Positions 1 to 5,980 of a DNA stretch of 8,728 nucleotides are shown in pieces. The position numbers and the translations under genes were made by a program. Location of the stretch: assembly GCA_036734385.1 (NCBI GenBank), contig DAIMYQ010000046.1, positions 1-8,728 of the forward strand, read 5' to 3'. The DNA comes from JAAYPI01 sp036734385 (GTDB lineage Bacteria; Bacteroidota; Bacteroidia; Bacteroidales; Paludibacteraceae). Under the pieces are notes generated by a model that saw nothing but the letters and a program-made list of their open reading frames with translations, made no database searches and was not told the DNA's origin. How positions within the stretch are numbered: position 1 is the first letter of the stretch; each line of letters starts with the position of its first letter.

Positions 1-24
1 TATTCCTTTATAACTATTTCCTTT

Positions 25-732
25 TTAAAAAGTTATCCAAATACTTAGTACTTGTAAAATGTAGGGAGTTAAAATAGCAGTAAAGATACCGTTTACAATG
101 AGCCCGATACTTGACATGGCACCAAAAGCGGGGCTTATTTCCATGGATTTGGATGTGCCTACGGCATGGGCGGCTGTACCCATAGAAAGGCTTTGAGCCA
201 TCGGATTTTTAACCCTTGTCCATTTCATGATGGTATAGCCGAAAATGGCACCAAAAATGCCCACTACTACCACCACAGAAGCTGTAAGTGCCGGAATGCC
301 TCCAATAGTTTTTGAAATTTCAATGGCGATAGGGGTTGTGACTGATTTTGGAGCTAAGGAGTAAATGATTTCTCTGGACGCTCCCATTAACTTGGCTATC
401 AATACGACTGAAACAATACCGACCACACAACCTACTAACTGTGAAACCAAAATTGGAACTGCTTGTTTTTTGATTTTTTCCAATTGCTGGTACAAGGGTA
501 CTCCTAAAGCAACGATTGCCGGTTTGAGAAAAAACTCAATGAGTTTGCCTCCTTTTTCGAAATGTGCATAATCAATGTTGAACACAGATAGAAAGGTGAT
601 AATGATAACAATAGAAATTAATATCGGATTGAGAATAATCCAACCTGTTTTCTTCTGAATTTTTTGTGCACCAAAGTATACCAAAAATGTAAAGGCAACA
701 ATAAATATTTCGTTTTGAAAAAAGCTGTTCAT
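25..732 (-). CDS. lrgB: LrgB/CidB family inner-membrane protein (antiholin-like or organic-acid transporter subunit)
   Basis: This 235-residue, very hydrophobic protein has several predicted membrane segments (about residues 8-22, 31-50, 66-82, 92-114, 150-170 and 205-233). LrgB-family signatures visible are LNPILI at 35-40, the PAIVALGVPLYQQ stretch at 71-83, APKSVTTPIAIEI at 127-139 and the GTAAHAVGTSKS glycine/histidine-rich segment at 185-196. Length is normal for the family, so the gene looks intact. It acts in the cytoplasmic membrane with LrgA. In staphylococci the family was described as a holin/antiholin-like regulator of murein hydrolase activity. Bacillus PftAB and the plant plastid homologue PLGG1 are pyruvate and glycolate/glycerate transporters, so small-organic-acid transport is equally plausible here. 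The ATG lies 20 bases after the lrgA stop, consistent with co-transcription. No LytSR-type regulator gene is in the window. The family call is firm; the substrate is unknown. Confidence 0.95.
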   Translation of the reverse strand: MNSFFQNEIFIVAFTFLVYFGAQKIQKKTGWIILNPILISIVIIITFLSVFNIDYAHFEKGGKLIEFFLKPAIVALGVPLYQQLEKIKKQAVPILVSQLVGCVVGIVSVVLIAKLMGASREIIYSLAPKSVTTPIAIEISKTIGGIPALTASVVVVVGIFGAIFGYTIMKWTRVKNPMAQSLSMGTAAHAVGTSKSMEISPAFGAMSSIGLIVNGIFTAILTPYILQVLSIWITF

Positions 733-752
733 GTTATGAGTTTACTTGTCAA

Positions 753-1118
753 TTATTTAGCCAATGCTTTACGACGATATTTGGCGTTTTTTCTTAATTG
801 TTGGTGAGTCCAACCTGTTAGGGCTAAAACGATGATTGTACTTCCTAATGTAGCGACAATAATAGACCAAAAATCAGCCTTGATGACATCAAAATAAAGC
901 ATGACAGCCACGCCCGGTGGAACGAAAAAGAAAGGCAAATTTTTTGTCAAAATGTCGGATATGCCTTTTACCCATGCAATTTTTATCCAATTCAATTTTA
1001 AAAACAGGGTCAGCAATAACATTCCAATGATGCTGGAGGGCAGCTTGATACCCGTTAAAAATACGATTAGTTCGCCTATTGCCAAACACCCAAAAATAAT
1101 AACACATTGTCGAATCAT
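753..1118 (-). CDS. lrgA: CidA/LrgA family holin-like membrane protein
   Basis: This 121-residue protein has four likely membrane helices (about 4-22, 27-42, 60-78 and 82-102) and a short basic C-terminal tail ending in RRKALAK, presumably cytoplasmic. The two best family signatures are present: LPSSIIGMLLL at 26-36 (usually P-G/S-S-I-I-G-M) and FFFVPPGVAVM at 63-73. Size and order (lrgA then lrgB) are the classic arrangement, and the two proteins are expected to act together in the inner membrane, either in a holin/antiholin-like role or as a two-component organic-acid transporter of the PftAB/PLGG1 kind. The start at 1118 is favoured because the LrgA homology begins there and an exact Bacteroidota -7 box ends 28 bases upstream. 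The gene is the first of the operon and is separated by 92 bases from the upstream small gene. Confidence 0.94.
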   Translation of the reverse strand: MIRQCVIIFGCLAIGELIVFLTGIKLPSSIIGMLLLTLFLKLNWIKIAWVKGISDILTKNLPFFFVPPGVAVMLYFDVIKADFWSIIVATLGSTIIVLALTGWTHQQLRKNAKYRRKALAK

Positions 1119-1146
1119 AGAAAGAAAATTTAATGCGATTTAGACG

Positions 1147-1154
1147 CAAAGATA
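1147..1154 (-). promoter_or_regulatory. Predicted Bacteroidota-type -7 box for the lrgAB operon
   Basis: Read on the minus strand, this is TATCTTTG, an exact match to the TAnnTTTG -7 consensus of the Bacteroidota primary sigma factor. A T-run on the same strand (about 1174-1178) lies 19 bases upstream, where the -33 TTTG element would be; it matches only partly. Transcription would start about 5 bases downstream, giving a leader of roughly 25 bases before the lrgA ATG at 1118. The match is seen directly; promoter function is inferred. Confidence 0.55.
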
Positions 1155-1207
1155 CTTTTTTGCTCATGTAAATAAAAACCACAAGGAATAAACCTGTGCT
1201 TTTAGAA

Positions 1208-1228
1208 TAACTATTCTTCAAATAGTTG
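1208..1228 (-). repeat. AT-rich hairpin spanning the stop codon of the 83-residue gene
   Basis: The arms at 1209-1215 (AACTATT) and 1221-1227 (AATAGTT) are perfect inverted complements with a 5-base loop, extendable by one G-T pair. The stop codon (1211-1213) lies in one arm. No U-run follows on the minus strand, so this is not a standard Rho-independent terminator; it could be a weak 3' end structure or chance in AT-rich DNA. Confidence 0.25.
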
Positions 1229-1462
1229 GGTTATTTTCAGTCGAAACTCAAACAACTTTCTTATTTCATCCGAAGTTTCTAACTTGCCGTCAAAATTTTG
1301 CAGGTAGCTGGTGTATGCGTTGCGTATCAAGACAAAATTTCGGTGCTTGCCTAATTTCTTAAAAACTGAGTTGGAAAGCATCGATGGTTCTTTTCCCATG
1401 CTCAATAAGGTTAAAGCTTCTATGATCGTTTCGGCTTTTTCTGCAATTTCTTTTTCTGTCAT
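1211..1462 (-). CDS. Small hypothetical protein, 83 residues, acidic N-terminus, mostly helical
   Basis: I do not recognise this protein. It is 83 residues with no signal peptide, membrane segment, cysteine or known catalytic motif. The N-terminal part (residues 2-22) alternates acidic and hydrophobic positions like an amphipathic helix. A central basic stretch, FKKLGKHRNFVLIRNAYTSYL (34-54), is followed by an acidic amphipathic C-terminal part (59-83). It is probably a small soluble helical protein. Support for coding is moderate: clean start and stop, plausible composition, and a position that fills the gap between two minus-strand genes. The opposite-strand frame over this region encodes a poor-looking protein. 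It lies 94 bases downstream of the GyrI-like gene and 92 bases upstream of lrgA, so it could be transcribed with either or alone. No Shine-Dalgarno sequence is obvious, which is normal for this phylum. Confidence 0.62.
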   Translation of the reverse strand: MTEKEIAEKAETIIEALTLLSMGKEPSMLSNSVFKKLGKHRNFVLIRNAYTSYLQNFDGKLETSDEIRKLFEFRLKITQLFEE

Positions 1463-1546
1463 AATATGTTGTTTATTTTGTGAATTGTTGTAGTCTGTTG
1501 TTTCTGAAATACAGCGAAATGGCTTTTCCGTTTGTAAATATCCAAG

Positions 1547-1575
1547 TTAAATCGTTCTATTCAACTTTAAATCGT
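1547..1575. repeat. Short direct repeat at the 3' end of the GyrI-like gene
   Basis: TTAAATCGT occurs at 1547-1555 and again at 1567-1575, a 20-base period. The second copy lies in the last codons of the GyrI-like gene, the first just beyond the stop. It is too short to assign a role and may be chance or a small local duplication. Confidence 0.3.
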
Positions 1576-2180
1576 AACACTGTTTTCAACTTTTCGGGGG
1601 AAACTTTTCTTGCGTCCGACAGATAAATTTCTCTGTGTGTCTGGCTGGTTCGTTTCATTTTTTTGTCGTTTGTAAATATTTCCATCTTGTCGAAACTTTC
1701 AGGTTCACTATCGTAACTACCCCTATGTAGCATTTGTACGCAAAGACCTTCTTCAATTATTTCAAATTTTACTTTGTCTAATAAATGGTGTGGTTTCTTC
1801 TTTTTTGTTCTTTCAATTATTTCAAGGGCAAATTCATTCGTAACAAAGTCGGGTTGTCTAATCATAAGTTTAAAAACCAATGAATTTTTATCAATTATTC
1901 CGTTATACTTTTCTTTTGCCTTATCATCAATATCCCAAACTCCTTCTAAAGGAAAAACAGTATATTCAAAATAATCTCTTGGGGCAATTCCTTGTTTTGG
2001 ACTCATTTTGATGGCATAAGATAATGAATACAATACTCCAATGTATTCTGCAAAAAAATCATCATTCGGATTTCCCTTGCCTTCAATGGAATAGAATTTG
2101 AATTTTGGTATAACTATCGTTTCGGGATTTTCTTTGGGTAGATAAAACTGCTTGTCATTCTTTTTCCATTCATATTTCAT
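1557..2180 (-). CDS. Stand-alone GyrI-like small-molecule-binding domain protein
   Basis: From the start chosen here the protein is 207 residues, the usual length of this GyrI-like subfamily, whose members typically begin with MKxEWKK. An in-frame ATG at 2225 would add 15 residues, but a purine-rich GGAAAAG sequence precedes the ATG at 2180 and family similarity begins there. Recognisable segments are SIEGKGNPND (31-40), EYIGVLYSLSYAIKMSPKQG (45-64), YFEYTVFPLEGVWD (70-83), MIRQPDFVT (106-114), EEGLCVQMLHRGSYDSEP (143-160) and HREIYLSDARKVSPEKLKTVLRF (182-204). The family binds small hydrophobic ligands in a cleft. It occurs fused to AraC/MerR regulators, and some stand-alone GyrI-like proteins hydrolyse cyclopropanoid DNA-alkylating natural products. 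There is no DNA-binding domain here, so a sensor or detoxifying enzyme in the cytoplasm is more likely than a regulator. The ligand is unknown. Confidence 0.9.
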   Translation of the reverse strand: MKYEWKKNDKQFYLPKENPETIVIPKFKFYSIEGKGNPNDDFFAEYIGVLYSLSYAIKMSPKQGIAPRDYFEYTVFPLEGVWDIDDKAKEKYNGIIDKNSLVFKLMIRQPDFVTNEFALEIIERTKKKKPHHLLDKVKFEIIEEGLCVQMLHRGSYDSEPESFDKMEIFTNDKKMKRTSQTHREIYLSDARKVSPEKLKTVLRFKVE

Positions 2181-2225
2181 TTTGTTCTTTTCCTTTTTTA
2201 TTGTTACGAAATTGCCAATGTGCAT

Positions 2226-2388
2226 AGATACAAAAAGGTTTTTTATGGTCAGAATTATTCTTTTTAAACCGTATAGCCTCGTAATTGATATAATTAATAC
2301 AATATACCCAACTTGTTAAATTGGATTTTTTCCCTTTATTTACTTAAATTCCGAAAGTAAAAACTTTTTTTATTTCAGGAGCTTGGCA
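2226..2388. other. Intergenic spacer between the relA-type gene and the GyrI-like gene
   Basis: This very AT-rich spacer holds no convincing reading frame. On the minus strand it should contain the promoter of the GyrI-like gene, but no good TAnnTTTG box was found at a sensible distance. A weak A/T hairpin (AAAGT-4-ACTTT, near 2353-2366) lies just after the relA-type gene, without the expected U-run on the minus strand. Read-through from the relA-type gene into the GyrI-like gene therefore cannot be excluded. Confidence 0.4.
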
Positions 2389-2396
2389 CTAAGCTC
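2379..2396 (-). repeat. Hairpin spanning the stop codon of the relA-type gene
   Basis: GAGCTT (2379-2384) and AAGCTC (2391-2396) are perfect inverted complements around a 6-base loop that contains most of the stop codon (2389-2391). Downstream on the minus strand the transcript would be A-rich rather than U-rich, so it is not a canonical intrinsic terminator. It may protect the 3' end, assist termination or be chance. Confidence 0.3.
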
Positions 2397-4557
2397 TCTC
2401 TACAAATTTGACACCTTTCACCACCTTTATTTTTTTGATTAAGACTTCTAAGTTATGCAAATCGTTAATCATAACCGTTAAGTTTCCTTGAAACAATCCG
2501 TCGTGCGAGTCGATGGAGATGGATCGTAAGGTAACATCTTTTTCTTTGGAGATGATGGAGGTAATATTGGTTACAATACCCAAATCGTCGTTTCCTACTA
2601 CGCGTAAGGTAATGGAATATTGCGAACCTGCTTTTCCCGACCAACGGGCTTTCACAATACGATAACCGAATCGAGCTATCATTTGTGGAGCATTGGGACA
2701 GTCTGTTTTATGAATTTTTATTCCTCCCATGATGGAAACAAAACCAAACACATCATCGCCATAAATCGGGTTGCAACATTTTGCCAATTTATATTCAATA
2801 TCTTTCAGGGTTTCATCTATAACCAACACATCTTCTTTTGCCGTAATCTCTTTTAAAGGAGATTCTTTTACAAATTTTTCCGCACTTCTTAACTCCTGAT
2901 CGGTTGTTTGTTGTTTGTCCAAATCCAAATAGGTATCCCGAACCTCAAAAATATCGAGCTTTTCTGAAGCCAATGCTACGTAAAAATCCGTAACGGTTTT
3001 GAATCCCATTTTTTTAGTTAAACGAGCAATTTTCGATTCGTCAAATTCTATTTTCCAATTTTTTAATCTGCGTTTCAGTCCTTCACGAGCTATTTCAACT
3101 TCTTTGTTTTGAACTTCTTTCAGTGCTTGTCTTATTTTTGACTTGGCACGCGATGTTAGTACAATATTCAGCCAGTCTTGTTTCGGTTTCTGGGTGGGAG
3201 AGGTTAGTACTTCCACTTGGTCGCCATTGTTCAGTTGGTATTTTATGGGAACATTTTTCCCGTTTACAATGGCACCAACGCACTTAGAACCTAAACCGGA
3301 GTGGATGTTAAATGCAAAATCCAAGATGGTTGATCCTTTTGGCAGTTTATGCAAGTCGCCCGAAGGGGTAAAAACAAATACTTCTTTGTCGTAAAGATTC
3401 AATTTGAAGTTGTCCATCAAATCGACAGCGTTCATGTCCGGATTTTCAAGAATGTCACGAATGTTTTTCAACCATTTTTCCATGGTTTCTTCGCCTTTTA
3501 AACCCTTGTATTTCCAGTGAGCAGCTAATCCTTTTTCGGCAATTTCATCCATACGCTGTGTACGGATTTGTACTTCTACCCATTTTCCTTGTGGTCCCAT
3601 TACGGTAGTGTGAAGCGATTCGTACCCATTTGTTTTGGGTATCGAAAGCCAATCTCGCAGACGCTTTGGGTTAGGTTGATACATGTCTGCTACAATGGAA
3701 TACACTTGCCAGCAATCCGCTTTCTCTCGTTCCAATGGACTGTTAAGAATAACACGGATGGCAAATAAATCGTAAATATTTTCGAATGGAGTATTTTGTT
3801 TTTTTATTTTATTCCAAATGCTGTAAATAGATTTTGTTCGACCTTTTATTTCGAAGTCGAATCCGGCAACCTTTATTTTTTCTTTTAAAGGGGCTATAAA
3901 TTCGGCAATATATGCATCACGAGAGCGTTTTGTCTCATTTAACTTGTGGGCAATTTCTTTGTAAGTTTCTGCATTTGTATATTTTAACGATAAATCTTCC
4001 AATTCGGTCTTTATGGAATAAAGTCCCAATCGGTGTGCCATAGGGGCATACAAAAAGGATGTTTCGCGGGCAATATTTTGACGTTCTTCTTCCGTATATC
4101 CTTTTAATCCTCGCATAATGTAAAGCCTTTCGGCAAGCATAATGAAAATGACCCGAACATCTTCGGCAAAGGTTAATAGAAGACTTCTGAAGTTTTCACT
4201 GTCGAGAGAAGGTGTTTTTTTGTACAGGTCGGCTACTTGTATTAATCCCTTGATAATGATTGATATATCCTTTTTGAAAAGCTTTTCCACATCTTCTAGG
4301 GAAAGCTTTTCTTCAACAACATGCGAAAATAATAATATCCCGATAACGGCAGATCTTCCAAGTCCCACTTCTTGTACGGAAATAGTAGCAATACGTAGAT
4401 TTTTTGCAATTAGAGCCATATCTTTTTCTTCCAACGCTGGATAGAAAGATTTGTACATCTTTTTTAAAGCAAGTAAATCATCTTTTTTTGCAAAGGGTTG
4501 TACCGCAATCAGCAACTTTTTGTAAGCTGATAAGAATTCGGGTAAACTGGTTTTCAT
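2389..4557 (-). CDS. relA: Long RelA/SpoT homologue: (p)ppGpp synthetase with degenerate hydrolase domain
   Basis: This 722-residue, full-length RSH protein makes the alarmone (p)ppGpp from ATP and GTP/GDP in the cytoplasm, normally at the ribosome in response to uncharged tRNA. Domains in order: HD-type hydrolase region (about 20-165); synthetase (about 175-350); TGS (391-452), opening with LYDKEVFVFTPSGDLHKLPKG; helical region; zinc-finger-like segment with C594, C595, H616 and C620; C-terminal ACT (about 645-720). The synthetase is intact: GRTKSIYSI (239-247), YDLFAIRV with D263, GYESLHTTV (311-319) and VEVQIRT with E328. The hydrolase is not. The HD pair reads S78-H79 (in LLFSHVVEE), the later LADRLHNMR motif is LAERLYIMR (141-149) with E143 for Asp, and the N-terminal histidine motif (YxxHP) is missing. 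I infer a synthetase-only enzyme, with hydrolysis supplied by another RSH elsewhere. It is divergent from rarA. A weak -7-like TAGCTTTA lies at 4580-4587. Confidence 0.96.
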   Translation of the reverse strand: MKTSLPEFLSAYKKLLIAVQPFAKKDDLLALKKMYKSFYPALEEKDMALIAKNLRIATISVQEVGLGRSAVIGILLFSHVVEEKLSLEDVEKLFKKDISIIIKGLIQVADLYKKTPSLDSENFRSLLLTFAEDVRVIFIMLAERLYIMRGLKGYTEEERQNIARETSFLYAPMAHRLGLYSIKTELEDLSLKYTNAETYKEIAHKLNETKRSRDAYIAEFIAPLKEKIKVAGFDFEIKGRTKSIYSIWNKIKKQNTPFENIYDLFAIRVILNSPLEREKADCWQVYSIVADMYQPNPKRLRDWLSIPKTNGYESLHTTVMGPQGKWVEVQIRTQRMDEIAEKGLAAHWKYKGLKGEETMEKWLKNIRDILENPDMNAVDLMDNFKLNLYDKEVFVFTPSGDLHKLPKGSTILDFAFNIHSGLGSKCVGAIVNGKNVPIKYQLNNGDQVEVLTSPTQKPKQDWLNIVLTSRAKSKIRQALKEVQNKEVEIAREGLKRRLKNWKIEFDESKIARLTKKMGFKTVTDFYVALASEKLDIFEVRDTYLDLDKQQTTDQELRSAEKFVKESPLKEITAKEDVLVIDETLKDIEYKLAKCCNPIYGDDVFGFVSIMGGIKIHKTDCPNAPQMIARFGYRIVKARWSGKAGSQYSITLRVVGNDDLGIVTNITSIISKEKDVTLRSISIDSHDGLFQGNLTVMINDLHNLEVLIKKIKVVKGVKFVERA

Positions 4558-4620
4558 AATTCAATCATCATTTGTTCTGTAAAGCTACAAAAAATAAATA
4601 ATTACAGAGAATAAATGGGC

Positions 4621-4647
4621 ATGATAATTTTAAAGACAATTTATCAT
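4621..4647. repeat. Spaced inverted repeat between relA and rarA, possible operator
   Basis: The arms ATGATAA (4621-4627) and TTATCAT (4641-4647) are perfect inverted complements with a 13-base spacer. Their centres are 20 bases apart, about two helical turns, the geometry of a dimeric regulator site. The right arm ends 19 bases before the rarA -7 box, so it covers the -33 region. The repeat is seen directly; operator function is inferred and chance is possible in AT-rich DNA. Confidence 0.35.
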
Positions 4648-4666
4648 CCGGTCAAAAAAAATCATG

Positions 4667-4674
4667 TACCTTTG
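4667..4674 (+). promoter_or_regulatory. Predicted Bacteroidota-type -7 box for rarA
   Basis: TACCTTTG matches the TAnnTTTG consensus exactly. No clear TTTG -33 element is found 19-21 bases upstream. Transcription would begin about 4679-4681, giving a leader of about 25 bases before the ATG at 4706, the same geometry as the lrgA promoter. Confidence 0.55.
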
Positions 4675-4705
4675 CTTTTGTACCTGATAAAAGATTTTTC
4701 TTGAG

Positions 4706-5974
4706 ATGATATCACCATTGGCAGAGCGTTTACGTCCAAATTCGCTCAGCGACTACATCGGACAAAAGCATTTGGTAGGAGAGGGTGCTATTCTTCGAAA
4801 GATGATTGAATCGGGTAATTTGAGTTCTTTCATTTTGTGGGGACCTCCGGGCGTTGGTAAAACAACACTTGCTCGTATTATTGCAGGAAAAACTGATCGT
4901 ACGTTTTATGCTTTAAGTGCTGTCAATTCGAGTGTAAAGGATGTTCGTGAGGTACTTGAAAAAGCACAAAAAAGTCAGTTTTTTAATTCTCCAAGCCCCA
5001 TCTTATTTATTGATGAAATTCATCGTTTTAGTAAATCACAGCAAGATTCGTTGTTGGCAGCAGTAGAAAAAGGTACGGTTGTGCTCATTGGTGCAACAAC
5101 GGAGAATCCTTCTTTTGAAGTTATTACGCCACTGCTTTCTCGTTGTCAGGTGTATGTTCTTAAACCATTGGATGTTGATGATTTATCTACTTTACTAAAA
5201 AATGTCATTGATAAAGACGAATATTTTAAAAAGAAAGAAATTGTTATACAAGAAACAGATGCACTATTCCGTTTTGCCGGTGGCGATGCTCGAAAATTGC
5301 TGAATATACTGGAATTGGTTATAGGAACTGAAAGTGATGAACGGGTTACTATAACCGATAAACTTGTTATAGATAAATTGCAGGAGAATCCTTCTGCTTA
5401 CGATAAGGGTGGTGAAATGCACTACGATATTATCTCGGCTTTTATCAAATCTATAAGAGGCAGTGACCCTGATGGTGCGGTTTATTGGCTGGCACGTATG
5501 ATTGATGGAGGTGAAGATCCTAAGTTTATTGCTCGAAGGCTGATTATATCGGCAGCTGAAGATGTCGGATTGGCAAATCCCAATGCGTTGCTCCTGGCAA
5601 ATGCTTGTTTTGATGCAGTGCACAAAGTGGGATTTCCCGAAGCTCGTATTATCTTATCCGAAACGACGGTATATTTGGCTGGAAGTCAAAAGAGTAACTC
5701 TGCTTATTTGGCAATAGATAAAGCTCTTGGTGTTGTAAAACAAACAGGTAATTTGCCTGTGCCTTTGCATTTAAGAAATGCTCCTACGCAACTGATGAAA
5801 AAATTGGATTACGGCAAAAATTATCAGTACCCGCATGATTTTGAACATAATTTTATAGAACAGCAATATTTGCCTGATGAGTTGAAAGAAGAATCAATCT
5901 GGCAATCACAAAACAATGGCTTGGAACGAAAAATGAAGGAGTGGTTGTCCGGACTTTGGAAAAAAAATTTTTAA
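4706..5974 (+). CDS. rarA: RarA/MgsA replication-associated recombination AAA+ ATPase
   Basis: This 422-residue protein is intact and of normal family length. It is a clamp-loader-like AAA+ ATPase (RarA/MgsA, eukaryotic WRNIP1/Mgs1) that acts as a tetramer at stalled or gapped replication forks and at single-strand/double-strand DNA junctions. Visible motifs are the N-terminal PLAERLRPNSLSDYIGQKHL (4-23), Walker A GPPGVGKTT (46-54, K52), Walker B ILFIDEIHRF (99-108, D103/E104), sensor 1 GATTENPSFEV (129-139), arginine finger R146 in LLSRCQV, and sensor 2 GDARKLLN (193-200, R196). The C-terminal tetramerisation region includes YDIISAFIKSIRGSDPDGAVYWLARM (240-265) and SAAEDVGLANP (282-292). The start at 4706 matches the family N-terminus and follows an exact -7 box. 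The gene is divergent from the relA-type gene and convergent with tamB, with only 6 bases between stop codons, so no separate terminator is possible there. Confidence 0.98.
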   Translation: MISPLAERLRPNSLSDYIGQKHLVGEGAILRKMIESGNLSSFILWGPPGVGKTTLARIIAGKTDRTFYALSAVNSSVKDVREVLEKAQKSQFFNSPSPILFIDEIHRFSKSQQDSLLAAVEKGTVVLIGATTENPSFEVITPLLSRCQVYVLKPLDVDDLSTLLKNVIDKDEYFKKKEIVIQETDALFRFAGGDARKLLNILELVIGTESDERVTITDKLVIDKLQENPSAYDKGGEMHYDIISAFIKSIRGSDPDGAVYWLARMIDGGEDPKFIARRLIISAAEDVGLANPNALLLANACFDAVHKVGFPEARIILSETTVYLAGSQKSNSAYLAIDKALGVVKQTGNLPVPLHLRNAPTQLMKKLDYGKNYQYPHDFEHNFIEQQYLPDELKEESIWQSQNNGLERKMKEWLSGLWKKNF

Positions 5975-5980
5975 AAGGAG

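Larger units (their letters stand above)
4558..4705. promoter_or_regulatory. Divergent relA/rarA promoter region
   Basis: These 148 bases separate the two divergent start codons and must hold both promoters. The rarA side has an exact TAnnTTTG box (4667-4674). The relA side has only an imperfect candidate, TAGCTTTA on the minus strand at 4580-4587, which would give a leader of about 16-20 bases. A spaced inverted repeat sits between the two. No small reading frame or RNA structure was recognised. Confidence 0.6.

Noticed and set aside
889..1221. A 110-codon minus-strand frame overlapping lrgA
   Set aside because: It lies in another frame of lrgA, whose protein has clear family motifs; the alternative protein has no recognisable pattern and its start lies upstream of the predicted promoter box.
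2181..2225. A longer 222-residue form of the GyrI-like protein starting at 2225
   Set aside because: The 15 extra residues are not part of the family pattern, and the ATG at 2180 has a purine-rich site ahead of it and matches the usual family start.
2353..2370. Intrinsic terminator after the relA-type gene (AAAGT/ACTTT hairpin with a T-run)
   Set aside because: The T-run follows the stem only on the plus strand, where no gene precedes it; for the minus-strand gene the run lies on the wrong side and the stem is weak.
5264..5623. A 119-codon minus-strand frame inside rarA
   Set aside because: It is antisense to the conserved RarA coding sequence, with an unlikely Cys/Ser/Ile-rich composition.
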